Assembly: GCA_937912125.1 (NCBI GenBank)
Contig: CALDOK010000392.1
Span: 1-64,000 of the forward strand
DNA length: 64,000 bases
Source of the DNA: an uncultured Pseudomonadota bacterium
GTDB taxonomy: Bacteria > Myxococcota_A > UBA796 > JAFGLY01
Reading direction: 5' to 3'
Below the pieces are notes generated by a model, which saw only the letters and a list, made by a program, of their open reading frames with translations, was not told where the DNA came from and ran no database searches. A program made the translations under genes and the position numbers. Below, in pieces: positions 1 to 10,814 of the stretch. Each line of letters begins with the position of its first letter. Positions within the stretch are counted from its first letter, which is position 1.

Positions 1-1
1 C

Positions 2-13
2 TTGACGCGTCAA
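2..13. promoter_or_regulatory. Perfect 12-bp palindrome TTGACGCGTCAA
   Basis: A perfect self-complementary 12-mer at the left edge, downstream of the minus-strand lipoprotein gene. The same half-sites (TTGAC and GTCAA separated by two bases) recur at 25410-25421 over the -35 element of a small HTH gene. It could be an operator or the -35 region for a gene outside the window. One match elsewhere is suggestive only; the window edge hides what it would control. Confidence 0.35.
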
Positions 14-25
14 CTCCCCCTCGTT

Positions 26-43
26 CAGCCCCGGGAGGGGCTG
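26..43 (-). terminator. Hairpin downstream of the lipoprotein pair
   Basis: CAGCCCC and GGGGCTG form a 7-bp perfect stem with a 4-base loop just past the stop codon of the minus-strand lipoprotein gene. No U-run follows on the minus strand, so it is at best a weak intrinsic terminator or an mRNA-end stabilising hairpin. Confidence 0.35.
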
Positions 44-52
44 GACGGTCGT

Positions 53-583
53 CTAATAGGAGGAACCAGGCGTGTATCCCCACTGGCCCCTGCCCACGTG
101 CCGGTCGTTGAAGTTGTCCAGGAGGAAGCCCCGGATGTCGTACAGGACGACGCAGGTCTCGTCGACGTTGGTGGAGCCCGCGCAGCCCTGTCGGACCTCG
201 GCTTCGCTGATGCTGAGGGTGCCTTCGATGCCCAGATCGTCGGTGAAGTCACCCACGAAGTTGATCATCTGCTCGTACTCGTTGCGCTCACAGGAGGAGT
301 CGGTGTAGCCGGACGAGGTGGAGACATCGAAGCTGGCGCCGTCGTGGGGGCCCGCCAAGAGCAGGTTGGTCAGCTCCACGACCATGGTGTCCGCGCTGGT
401 GTGGCGGACAGAGAGCCAGGCGCCCTGGGTGAGGTGGGCGCCGGGGTCGAACAGCTCTGTGTCGCCGGTGCAGTTCCAGCTGTTCAGGCTGATCTGCACC
501 TGGTAGACGCCATCCCAGCGAGAGCCTTGGCAGGACAGGGCGAGGACGGGGAGCGTGAGGAGGGCGAGCTTTCGCATGGTCAT
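53..583 (-). CDS. Lipoprotein of unknown function (paralogue of its neighbour)
   Basis: This 176-residue protein has a short signal peptide ending in LALSC, so it is predicted to be lipid-anchored in the envelope. No known domain is recognised. The mature part holds several Cys residues and alternating hydrophobic stretches consistent with a small beta-sandwich or lipocalin-like barrel (inference). The ATG overlaps the TGA of the upstream lipoprotein by one base (TGATG) and follows GAGGAGG, so the two are translationally coupled. It shares a layout with that neighbour: Cys, then a DG-W/Y start, a central VV.L..L.L.G..DG.SF segment, then a V.F.G/V.G.L strand. This suggests tandem duplication. 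Confidence 0.8.
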   Translation of the reverse strand: MTMRKLALLTLPVLALSCQGSRWDGVYQVQISLNSWNCTGDTELFDPGAHLTQGAWLSVRHTSADTMVVELTNLLLAGPHDGASFDVSTSSGYTDSSCERNEYEQMINFVGDFTDDLGIEGTLSISEAEVRQGCAGSTNVDETCVVLYDIRGFLLDNFNDRHVGRGQWGYTPGSSY

Positions 584-1056
584 CAGTCCTCCTCGATGTA
601 GTCGTCAGGGTCGGAATCGACCCGCTCGGCGGTGTAGGACCAGGCGGTGGTGCAGTCCGAAGGATCCCCTCCCCACTCGTAGAACCACGAGGAGGTGACC
701 TTGCCGCTGAGCACCTTGCCCTCGAGGGTGCCCACCATGGTGACCTCCTGGCTGTCGGTGAAGTCCTCGTCGCCGGCCTCTTCGATGCCCGAGGCGGTGA
801 AGGAGCGGCCGTCGATGGTGCCCGAGAGGCTCATCTCCATCAACACCACGATGCCCCCCTGGGCGTTGGTGTAGATGTCCACCAGATCGTAGGCTTCGCT
901 GGTGCTCGTGGTGGTGTCGTCCGGATCGACGCAGGTGCCCTCTTGGCCGATCGGGTTCTGGTCGAACGACAACAACCAGGTGCCGTCGAAGGGGCCCGCC
1001 AGGCAACCCCCCAGCGCAGGGAGCGCGAGCGAGAGTGCGATGAAAGCTGACCGCAT
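583..1056 (-). CDS. Lipoprotein of unknown function
   Basis: This 157-residue protein has a signal peptide with lipobox ALGGC. The mature protein is acidic and Ser/Thr-rich, with a DGTW start, a DG-SF strand in the middle and a C-terminal acidic tail (DDYIEED). No family is recognised. It is the first gene of a two-gene unit with the following lipoprotein, which it resembles in order of motifs. The initiating ATG is preceded by GGAG. It is probably an envelope protein; its ligand or partner is not visible. Confidence 0.8.
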   Translation of the reverse strand: MRSAFIALSLALPALGGCLAGPFDGTWLLSFDQNPIGQEGTCVDPDDTTTSTSEAYDLVDIYTNAQGGIVVLMEMSLSGTIDGRSFTASGIEEAGDEDFTDSQEVTMVGTLEGKVLSGKVTSSWFYEWGGDPSDCTTAWSYTAERVDSDPDDYIEED

Positions 1057-1080
1057 GGAGTCCTCCGAGTGGTGACTACG

Positions 1081-2775
1081 CTAATCGGGTTGCGCCGAGC
1101 GTTCACCTGAAAAAACTGGTATCTGGCCCGATACTGGCCCGGCGGCGCGGCGCCTGTAGAGTTGGACCCGTTGGGGAAGCAACATACTCGAGGATCGGTA
1201 GAGGCTGATCTGCTCGATGAGGTCGAGGTCCTGGCCGGGGCCCTGCTCGAAGGCAGTGGCATCGGCGCCGAACAGACAGAGCATCACTCCGTCGGGCGCG
1301 GGCTCCCCTGGCACAGGCTGGTGCCACGCGGGGGGTTCATAGACCTCCCACCAGTGTCTCTTGCTCTCCGGCTCACCCAGTCCAAGGGTGCCGCCAAAGC
1401 GCACTGGAACCTGTGCGTAGAGGTCCACCAGGGCCGCCAGGGCTGCGGGGGCGAAGTTGGTGCCGGGCTGGTCGGACCAGACCTCGATGGCCGAGACCCC
1501 GCTGGCCTCCATGGCACGGGTGGCGTGTTGGAGGTTGGCGGCCTGGTTGTGCACCAGCAGGGGGCGGTAGCCCGAGAAGCAGAGCGCCAGCCCTGACGCC
1601 ACCAGCGCGGCGGCGCCTGGCCCTGCAGGGCGCAGCCGGAGCGCAGCGGCCAAGCCCAAGGCGATGGCCAGGGGCAGGGCGTAGCGAGGGCAGTGCTCGG
1701 GGGGCGCGTACAGGAGGATCACCGGCAGGGAGAGCAGGACCCCGGCGGCCGTCCGCTCCAGGCGCCCCCGGCCCAGGAGCACCGGCAGCCCCAGCAGCCA
1801 CAGGGACGGCCTGAGGTGGATGCCGGTGGCCGCCAGGGCCTCGAGCCAGGTGCTGGGGTCGTCGCGCAGCCGTGGCGGGTAAAGCCAGATCAGCAGCCCG
1901 AGCCCCGCCAGCGCCAGCAAGGGCAGGGTCCAGCGTCGGGCGACTGCGCGGTGCTGCGTGGCCATGGCGGCGAGGGGTCCCGCCAGGAACAGGCCCGCCG
2001 AGGCCTTGGTGCAGAGCGCTGGCAGGCACGCCAGGAGCGCCAGCGCCAGCCCCCCGGGGCTGCGGGCTCGCAGCATGGCCCCCCAGGCCAGGCAGAGCAG
2101 GAGGAGCAAGGGCACGTCCACCAGGAACCAGCCCGTCTGGCACTGCAGGAAGGGGATGCCCAGCATCAGCCACCCGGCCAGCAGGCCGATCCTGGCTTGC
2201 TCCGCGCAGCGCCCCACCCACGCGACGGCCAGAGGAAGCGCCACGGCGAAGAGGGCCAGCAGCGCCTCGATCACGGCCCACCGCTCCCCCGCCAGGCGGA
2301 AGGCCAGGCCGTAGATCAGCGGTACCAGGGGGAATGGGTGGTGAAAGCTGGCCTCGGGCCCGCCCCAGGCCATGCTCGGCCAGGCGGAGAGCGTGCCGAG
2401 GGGATCCCGCGCGAAGTGTTGGGCGTAGACGAAGTAGTTGACGGTGTCGGGCTGGGCTTGGGGCAGGTCCAGGAAGGCCAGGTGCAGCGCCAGCGCGGCC
2501 AGGCCCAAGAGCAGGACCCCCCGCCGGCCTTCGAACCAGGTGCCCACTCCGGGCCAGGAGCGCAGCAGGCCCCAGGCCAAGCCCCCGGCCGTCAGGCCCG
2601 CGGCGAAGGTCAGCAGCAGCCCCGTGGTGCCGGCGTGGGCCTGGACGCGGTACCAGGCGAAGGTGGTGGTGCCCGCGCCGCCGCCCACAGCCCAGCTGAT
2701 CGCCTCGAGGAACACCGCGGCCAGCAGCAGCACCGGGGCCGGGCGCAGCAGGTCGAGCGGACGCCGTGGGCTCAT
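1081..2775 (-). CDS. GT-C type polytopic membrane glycosyltransferase-like protein
   Basis: The 564-residue product starts at an ATG whose ATGA overlaps the stop of the upstream glycosidase gene; the open frame continues upstream, but a longer start is less likely. About ten or more hydrophobic segments fill the first 400 residues, followed by a soluble C-terminal domain of about 150 residues. An early loop (LDLPQAQPDTVNYFVYAQH) occupies the place of the acidic catalytic loop of PMT/ArnT-like GT39 enzymes, though the DD/DE pair is not clear. Such enzymes transfer sugars from polyprenyl-phosphate donors on the periplasmic side. Coupling to a glycosidase suggests a joint role in a surface glycan. 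A similarly built protein lies at 38988-40580. The acceptor is unknown. Confidence 0.7.
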   Translation of the reverse strand: MSPRRPLDLLRPAPVLLLAAVFLEAISWAVGGGAGTTTFAWYRVQAHAGTTGLLLTFAAGLTAGGLAWGLLRSWPGVGTWFEGRRGVLLLGLAALALHLAFLDLPQAQPDTVNYFVYAQHFARDPLGTLSAWPSMAWGGPEASFHHPFPLVPLIYGLAFRLAGERWAVIEALLALFAVALPLAVAWVGRCAEQARIGLLAGWLMLGIPFLQCQTGWFLVDVPLLLLLCLAWGAMLRARSPGGLALALLACLPALCTKASAGLFLAGPLAAMATQHRAVARRWTLPLLALAGLGLLIWLYPPRLRDDPSTWLEALAATGIHLRPSLWLLGLPVLLGRGRLERTAAGVLLSLPVILLYAPPEHCPRYALPLAIALGLAAALRLRPAGPGAAALVASGLALCFSGYRPLLVHNQAANLQHATRAMEASGVSAIEVWSDQPGTNFAPAALAALVDLYAQVPVRFGGTLGLGEPESKRHWWEVYEPPAWHQPVPGEPAPDGVMLCLFGADATAFEQGPGQDLDLIEQISLYRSSSMLLPQRVQLYRRRAAGPVSGQIPVFSGERSAQPD

Positions 2776-4199
2776 GGCTCCAGCCAGGCTGGCGCGCTGA
2801 CCCGGCCCCCAGCGGGGCGGCGCTCGTCGGTGAGCAGGTCGTGGACCGTCGTGGCCTGGGCGGGGACCTCGGGCTCGCCCCAGAAGGCCAGCCATCCGCG
2901 ATCCGTGGCCAGCAGGCGGCCCCCGGAGACGGCCACTTCGTGGACCGACTCCAGCTCCACCCTTGCCAGGTGCTCGGCCAGGCGGCGATACACCAGCGCG
3001 GCTGGCTTGGGAACGAAGCCCTCGTCGTCGGTGGGGAGGAGCAGCGCGTTGGAGCCAAAGCCCTTGGGCTGGCCTTGGCTCTTTCGGGGTGGGGTGGTCA
3101 GCGAGTGCCAGAACACACGATCCGCGCCCTCGGCCAGCAGGGCGCCGTGGATGGCCGCCACCATGTGGGCCTGCCAGTCCTGGTTCACCCAGGCGCGGCG
3201 TGAGTCCGAGGGCACGGAGGTCTCCGTGATCCAGATGGACTCGTCCGGAGCCAGCTCCCGCGCTGTGGCCATGGCGTCGCGGATCCGCTCGAGGTTGTCC
3301 TCGGAGAAATAGCAGTGCAGGGAGACGCCATCGATGGCGTCGAGCACACCAGGGACCTCCAGCACGCTGGCCAGGTAGCTGCGGCCTGCCGCGGTCATGG
3401 GACGGTAGATGCCCCCGGAGAGCACCAGGGCTTCGGGATCGGCCTGGCGGATGGCGCGGGCGGTGGCGAGCAGCACGCTGGCGTACTCGTGGGGGGTCTC
3501 GAAGCCGTCGACCTCGTCCTCCGGCTCTCTGCCGCGGGGGGGCTCCGCGTTGTGCAGGTCGGGCTCGTTGTCGATCTCCCAGGCCAGCACCGGTGCGCCG
3601 AGGCCCGGCATGTCCTGCACGCCGTCACCGTCGTAGCGCTCGACCACCCCTCGCACCCAGGCGGTGTAGGCCTCGAGATCGTCGGGGAGGTAGTGTTCGG
3701 TGAACAGCGCGGTGCGGGTGCCCGGCCACGGGCCGATCACCATCACAGCTTGCAGATTGTGGGCGGCCAGGACCTGGAAGAACTGGTCCACCTCGTGCTG
3801 GTGTTGTTCGTCGCTCAGCGCCTGCTGGTGGTTGAGCTGTGGCCAGACATGGCTCGAGGCCCGCACCAGCCCCACTCCCAGGCCACTGGTGGCCTCACCC
3901 CGCCTGCGCAGGGTGTTGCGCTTCCACAGGGGGGCCACCATCCCGCCCATGGCCTCGGAGGGGAAGCCGATGGCCTCGTTGATCCCCATCACCTCGTCCC
4001 CGTAGATGGCGGTGCGCGGGAACAGGGGGGGGCCCGCTGTGGCCGACGGGGGCGGGTCGGGTGTCTCCGGGCGCTGGGCTGGGGAGGGCCTCGGCCGCTC
4101 TTCCGGGCGCTCACGTCTCAGCGCGAGCCACGCCGCTCCGCTGGCAGACAGGGCCAGCAGCGCCAGCAGGACAACTTTGGCGAGGCGGGAACGGAGCAT
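2772..4199 (-). CDS. Membrane-anchored clan GH-A glycoside hydrolase-like protein
   Basis: The 475-residue protein begins with an N-terminal membrane anchor (residues about 7-25) and a Pro-rich linker to residue 58, then a TIM-barrel glycosidase. WEIDNEPD at 207-214 supplies the acid/base Glu (E212, NEP motif at the end of strand 4) and WITETSVP at 323-330 the likely nucleophile E326 at the end of strand 7. This is the pattern of GH5/GH39-like retaining enzymes. It faces the periplasm or outer surface by topology. The substrate cannot be told from sequence. Its stop overlaps the start of the GT-C gene by ATGA, so they form a pair. Confidence 0.75.
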   Translation of the reverse strand: MLRSRLAKVVLLALLALSASGAAWLALRRERPEERPRPSPAQRPETPDPPPSATAGPPLFPRTAIYGDEVMGINEAIGFPSEAMGGMVAPLWKRNTLRRRGEATSGLGVGLVRASSHVWPQLNHQQALSDEQHQHEVDQFFQVLAAHNLQAVMVIGPWPGTRTALFTEHYLPDDLEAYTAWVRGVVERYDGDGVQDMPGLGAPVLAWEIDNEPDLHNAEPPRGREPEDEVDGFETPHEYASVLLATARAIRQADPEALVLSGGIYRPMTAAGRSYLASVLEVPGVLDAIDGVSLHCYFSEDNLERIRDAMATARELAPDESIWITETSVPSDSRRAWVNQDWQAHMVAAIHGALLAEGADRVFWHSLTTPPRKSQGQPKGFGSNALLLPTDDEGFVPKPAALVYRRLAEHLARVELESVHEVAVSGGRLLATDRGWLAFWGEPEVPAQATTVHDLLTDERRPAGGRVSAPAWLEP

Positions 4200-4350
4200 G
4201 GCAGCGGCGCAGACGTTCTGGGGAGGAACCGGCTAACCCATCCTCGAGCCACCTTCGCGGCGGGGTCCTTGCGGTGGAGGCTCGCCCTCCCGGAGCGACC
4301 CGGGCCCTGTGCGTCCTGTGGTGGGCCCCGCGGCTCGCGGGTTGGCTCGG

Positions 4351-6924
<2,574 letters not shown>

Positions 6925-7082
6925 TGCGGCTCCTCTGCGAAGGGCCGGCACGTAACCGCGCTGGGATGGAGGAGCCGTCAGCTTTCGCCCACGCCCCGCG
7001 TTGGTGGGCGTTCGGCGTTCACTTGTTGCCTCGGTTCACGCGCTGTCGATCGCCGCCACGGCACGCGGGCCGGGCTGTGGGG

Positions 7083-7283
7083 CTAGGGTGCGACCGAAGC
7101 GTGGGCGGCCCGCGCGGCTGGATCGTGGCCAGGGGGCGGGCCCGGGCGGGCCGAGGCGGGCCGGGCGCGGGGCTCCCAGTCGGACTCGGACCAGGGCAGG
7201 ACCCAGACGGCGAAGCCGGTGCCGGCGATGGCGACGACCGAAGCGAGGAGCGTGGCGATGAGGTCGAGAGTCAGGGAATCCAT
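7083..7283 (-). CDS. Small single-span membrane protein
   Basis: A 66-residue frame preceded by a clear GGGAGGT ribosome site nine bases before ATG. Residues about 5-30 form one hydrophobic helix (ATLLASVVAIAGTGFAVWVL), followed by an acidic turn (PWSESDWEP) and an Ala/Pro/Arg-rich tail. No family is recognised; it only vaguely recalls small oxidase-assembly subunits. It lies divergent from the WYL regulator gene. The good Shine-Dalgarno and helix argue for a real gene, but length and GC content leave doubt. Confidence 0.5.
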   Translation of the reverse strand: MDSLTLDLIATLLASVVAIAGTGFAVWVLPWSESDWEPRARPASARPGPPPGHDPAARAAHASVAP

Positions 7284-7493
7284 GGTACCTCCCAGCGCGA
7301 GTGGTTCCGGAGGCTGGAACCGGTGGCGACGCGCCAGCCACGCGGACATTCGGAAGAACACGGAGAAGGGGGGTGGGGACTTCCGAGGCCCGAGGCGGTG
7401 TGGCTGGCGCGTGCCGGGCACGAAGATAGAATGCCCACCGACTGAGCCAAAAACTGTCCGCTTTAAAAAAAGTGTGATGAAGGGATTGCCGCC

Positions 7494-8483
7494 ATGAGCG
7501 ACCACTCGGGACTCAACAAGGGGCAGAAGATGGTCCGGCTGGTGGAGTGGATGCAGCGCCGGGGCGGCATCCGCGTGACCGAGCTGGAGTCGTCCTTCGA
7601 TCTCGACCCTCGCTCCTTGCGTCGCTACCTGTCGGATCTTCGGGATCTGGGCCTGCCGGTGTGCGAAGAGGGCCGGGGTGACGAGCGCACGGTCTACCTG
7701 GATCCGGCCTACCGCCGCGCCGGCGTGCAGCTGAACCTGGGCGAGATGATCTCCCTGCGCTTCGGTCGCACCCTGTTCAACTTCCTGGAGGGCACGGGCT
7801 TCGCCGAGGACCTGAACCAGGCCATCGACCGGCTGCAGCCCACCATGAGCCGCGGCAACGCCGACATGGTGCAGCAGTTCGACCACACCTTCGTGGCCGT
7901 GCCCGAGCATGCCAAGGACTACCGGGAGCAGGGCGAGGTGGTGGACGAGATCCTGAGCGCCTTGCTGTACACCAACGTGGCCGACGCCACCTACCGCGCG
8001 GCCCGGGGCAACCCCCGCGAGTACGTGCTCGAGCCCCTCACCCTGGCCACCTATCGGCAGGGGCTCTACCTCTTCGCCCGCGACGCCGAGGAGGGCCGGG
8101 TCAAGACCTTCGCGGTGGAGCGCTTCCAGGACTTCACCCGTCGCCGCAAGGAGAAGTTCGATCGCCCCGCAGACTGGGACCCCCAGGCCTTCGTACGCGA
8201 CGCCTACGGCATCACGGTGGGTGAGCGGCGCACGGTGCTGGTGCGCTTCAGCCCGCAGGTGGCGGAGTTCATCCGCGAGCGCCAGTGGCATCGGTCCCAG
8301 GGCCTGATGGAGCGCCCGGACGGCTCGGTGGAGGTCCTGCTGCGCTGCGCGGTGACCCCCGAGCTCAAGCAATGGATCCTGGGCTACGCGGCGGACGCCG
8401 AGGTGCTCGAGCCCGCCGATCTGCGCCAGGAGATCCACAACACCCTGGTCGAGGCGGCCCAGCGCTACCGGGTCGAGCCGTGA
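7494..8483 (+). CDS. WYL-domain transcriptional regulator
   Basis: The 329-residue protein has an N-terminal winged helix of the DeoR/HTH_11 type (residues about 8-65, with VTELESSFDLDPRSLRRYLSDL as recognition region) and a WYL ligand-binding domain (about 145-230, with PLTLATYRQGLYLFARD). A C-terminal WCX-like extension runs to residue 320. WYL regulators commonly sense small ligands or nucleic-acid fragments. It leads a four-gene unit in which each gene overlaps or nearly touches the next, so it probably regulates its own operon. The only AT-rich stretch upstream is about 7451-7478 (TTTAAAAAAAG), a likely promoter region, though no convincing -35/-10 pair is seen. Confidence 0.88.
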   Translation: MSDHSGLNKGQKMVRLVEWMQRRGGIRVTELESSFDLDPRSLRRYLSDLRDLGLPVCEEGRGDERTVYLDPAYRRAGVQLNLGEMISLRFGRTLFNFLEGTGFAEDLNQAIDRLQPTMSRGNADMVQQFDHTFVAVPEHAKDYREQGEVVDEILSALLYTNVADATYRAARGNPREYVLEPLTLATYRQGLYLFARDAEEGRVKTFAVERFQDFTRRRKEKFDRPADWDPQAFVRDAYGITVGERRTVLVRFSPQVAEFIRERQWHRSQGLMERPDGSVEVLLRCAVTPELKQWILGYAADAEVLEPADLRQEIHNTLVEAAQRYRVEP

Positions 8484-9361
8484 TCCCACCCCCGGACGAG
8501 ACCTGGCCTCTGCTCGCGCTGCCCGGTGCACCCTACGCGGGTGACGAGCTGCGGACCGCGCCACCCCTCGACGACCCCGCCCACGCGCGGCTGGTGGATC
8601 TGCATGCCCTGGTCCTGCGCGGTGAGCTGTCCTCCACGGACCCGTCGCTGCGGGCTGCCGCCCAGGCCGCGGGGGTGGTGGAGCTCGAGCCTCCCCACGA
8701 GCGCCAGCCGGTGCAGCCCCCGCCCGTGGCGCCGCTGCTGCCCAGCGACTCCTGGCTGAGCGATCTGGTGGAGAACGTGGTGCCGGATGTGGGGCTGTCC
8801 TCGGCGGAGCGGGTCCTGGGCCCGTATGCCGACGAGCGCCCGTCCCGTCGCAGCCGGCGGGTGGCCGCGGGCGTGCTGGCTTTCTCCCCCTACATCCCGC
8901 CCCGGGTCCGCCCCTTCGACCGCTGGGCCAAGGACCGCCGAGGGGGCACGGACGAGGAGCGGGACGCGCTGCGGGCCATCAACATGGTCCCGGCCATGGT
9001 CTGGACCGTGGACGAGCCGGGCAGGCCCCGCCCGCTCCTGCCCATGGCAGACCGGCTGCTGCCCCAGGGGCCGGTGCGCCTGGCGCCGGACCGCGATGGT
9101 CCATCCCCCGGCCTGCTGGAGCCGGGCCCCTGGGTGGCCCGCATCTTCCACGCGCCGGGGGGCTGGTACGCGGCCTTGGCGCTGCCCCTCGAGGCCACGC
9201 CCGACCCCGGCTGGTTGCTGGAGCGCATGAGCCTGGAGCTGTGGCAGCTGCGCTGCTTTGTGCCCGAGGCGGACTGGAACCTGCTTCTACGAGAGCGGGC
9301 CGAGGTGCTATACCGATGCTGTCACGAGTGGGCCTGGAAGGCCCAGGAGGCGAAGCCATGA
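8480..9361 (+). CDS. Protein of unknown function coupled to the WYL regulator
   Basis: The GTG start overlaps the WYL stop codon (GTGA), giving 293 residues; the frame is open further upstream but would overlap the WYL gene deeply. No known domain is recognised. It has a Pro-rich N-terminal half, a basic patch (RPSRRSRR) near residue 120, and a more ordered C-terminal half with WTVDEPG, a GGWYAALALP strand and a helix rich in Trp, Cys and Arg. No signal peptide or membrane span, so cytoplasmic. Strict coupling suggests a partner or ligand-processing role for the WYL protein (inference). Confidence 0.7.
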   Translation: MIPPPDETWPLLALPGAPYAGDELRTAPPLDDPAHARLVDLHALVLRGELSSTDPSLRAAAQAAGVVELEPPHERQPVQPPPVAPLLPSDSWLSDLVENVVPDVGLSSAERVLGPYADERPSRRSRRVAAGVLAFSPYIPPRVRPFDRWAKDRRGGTDEERDALRAINMVPAMVWTVDEPGRPRPLLPMADRLLPQGPVRLAPDRDGPSPGLLEPGPWVARIFHAPGGWYAALALPLEATPDPGWLLERMSLELWQLRCFVPEADWNLLLRERAEVLYRCCHEWAWKAQEAKP

Positions 9362-9810
9362 GGTGCTCACTGCTGGCCCTGCCCCTGCTGCTCACCGCCT
9401 GCGCGGGCGAGGAAGCGGTGCTCGTGGTGGAGCCCGAGGCCATCGACTGGGGCGAGGTGGACTTCCAGACCACCACCCCCATGTACGGGCACGATCCGCG
9501 GCAGGTCGATCTGATCAACAACGGGGTCGAGGATCTGAACATCTGGCTCCCCAGCTACGACCACCAGCGCCTCTGCCTCGAGGGCTACGAGCACGAAGAG
9601 GGCGTGATCGAGCTGCCCACACTCAGCCCGGGCAGCCGCGCGGTCTTGAAGATCGGCGTCTGCGGCTACCTCACGGGAGACACCTGGAGCGAGGTCGGAT
9701 CGCTGGTCGAAGGCCGCATCCACCTGATCAACGACGGCGCCGATCCAGTGGAGATGCTCCGCTACAGCTTCACCCCCGTCCGCGACCAGGGCGGGGACAC
9801 CGGCCACTAA
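9358..9810 (+). CDS. Lipoprotein with choice-of-anchor D-like fold
   Basis: This 150-residue protein starts at an ATG that overlaps the previous stop (ATGA). The signal peptide ends in LLTAC. The mature part begins with VEPEAIDWGEVDF, typical of ASH/Hydin-like immunoglobulin folds (choice-of-anchor D), and ends in GGDTGH. A similar start (STTTIDFGEVVVG) is found in the larger lipoprotein at 20070-21464. It is predicted to sit in the envelope. An envelope lipoprotein between a regulator-linked gene and an aldolase is odd and has no obvious functional link. Confidence 0.75.
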   Translation: MRCSLLALPLLLTACAGEEAVLVVEPEAIDWGEVDFQTTTPMYGHDPRQVDLINNGVEDLNIWLPSYDHQRLCLEGYEHEEGVIELPTLSPGSRAVLKIGVCGYLTGDTWSEVGSLVEGRIHLINDGADPVEMLRYSFTPVRDQGGDTGH

Positions 9811-9818
9811 GGGGAACC

Positions 9819-10715
9819 ATGCGCACCGAACACGAGCTTCGGGAGGAGCTGGTCCGCTTCGGCCGGCTCACCTACGAGCGTCGCCTGCTGGTGGCCATGG
9901 ACGGCAACCTGAGCGCGCGCCTGCCGTCGGGCGACGTGCTGTGCACCCGCGCGGGCTGCCACAAGGGCTTCCTGCAGGACGACGACATCCTGCTGGTGCG
10001 CCCGGACGGCTCCGTCAAGCGCGGCGATGGCCGGCCCACGTCCGAGATCTTCATGCACCTGGCCTGCTACCGGGAGCGCCCGGATGTCCAGGCCGTGATC
10101 CATGCCCACCCCCCCCTGTGCGTGGCCTTCACCCTGGCCTCGGTCAGCATGGATCGCTGCGTGCTGCCCGAGGTGGTGCTCACCCTGGGCACCATCCCCA
10201 CGGCTCCCTACAAGACCACGGGAACGGCGGATCTGGCCGAGCAGATCGGCAGCTACGCCCGCGACTACGACGCCATCCTGATGGACACCCACGGCGCCCT
10301 CACCGTCGGTCGCAGCGTGCTCGAGGCCTTCTGCCGCCTCGAGACCATGGAGCACACCGCCCTGATCATCCAGACGGCCCACGGCCTGGGGGGCGTGCGC
10401 AACCTGCCTCCCGAAGAAGCCGTGAAGCTGCGGCGCCTGGGGCTGTCTCGCTACGGCGGCCCCCCCGCGGCGGTAGCGCGCAAGGATCTGCCCGGCGCCG
10501 ACTTGCCTGTCGCTGGAACACCGCGCCCCGTATCCGCGTCCGCCGAGGCAGCGCCGATGCGCATGCTGCGGGTCACCGCGGCCCCCTTGAGCTCCCTGGG
10601 CGATCTCCAGGCTCAGCTCCGGGAGCAGCGGGACCAGGGCGATGCTCCCCGTGACGGTCAGATCGAGAGCATGGTGGTGGAGGAGCTGGTGAGGCTGCTG
10701 GGCAAGTCTTCGTAG
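9819..10715 (+). CDS. Class II aldolase/adducin family protein with C-terminal helical tail
   Basis: The 298-residue protein carries a class II aldolase domain (residues about 1-215) like L-fuculose-phosphate aldolase. Predicted zinc ligands are H95 and H97 (HAHPP) and H158 (DTHGAL), with E76 (TSEIFMH) as catalytic acid/base, so it should be active in retro-aldol cleavage of a sugar phosphate. Beyond the domain, a low-complexity linker (about 225-278) leads to an amphipathic helix, IESMVVEELVRLLGK, at the very end. This shape matches encapsulation peptides of bacterial microcompartment enzymes. GGGG eight bases upstream serves the ATG; the gap to the lipoprotein is 8 bases. Confidence 0.85.
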   Translation: MRTEHELREELVRFGRLTYERRLLVAMDGNLSARLPSGDVLCTRAGCHKGFLQDDDILLVRPDGSVKRGDGRPTSEIFMHLACYRERPDVQAVIHAHPPLCVAFTLASVSMDRCVLPEVVLTLGTIPTAPYKTTGTADLAEQIGSYARDYDAILMDTHGALTVGRSVLEAFCRLETMEHTALIIQTAHGLGGVRNLPPEEAVKLRRLGLSRYGGPPAAVARKDLPGADLPVAGTPRPVSASAEAAPMRMLRVTAAPLSSLGDLQAQLREQRDQGDAPRDGQIESMVVEELVRLLGKSS

Positions 10716-10814
10716 GCGGCCCGGGTCGAACCCTTCGGAGGGCTCCCCGTCCTCCTGTCCTCCCGCGGGAGAGAGTTCGTCCCTCGCAGCAGGCGGGTGC
10801 ATTCGAGGCGCGCC

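Noticed and set aside
10760-10771. Palindrome CTCCCGCGGGAG between convergent genes
   Set aside because: Twelve bases without loop, in GC-rich DNA where such palindromes arise by chance; no U-run follows.
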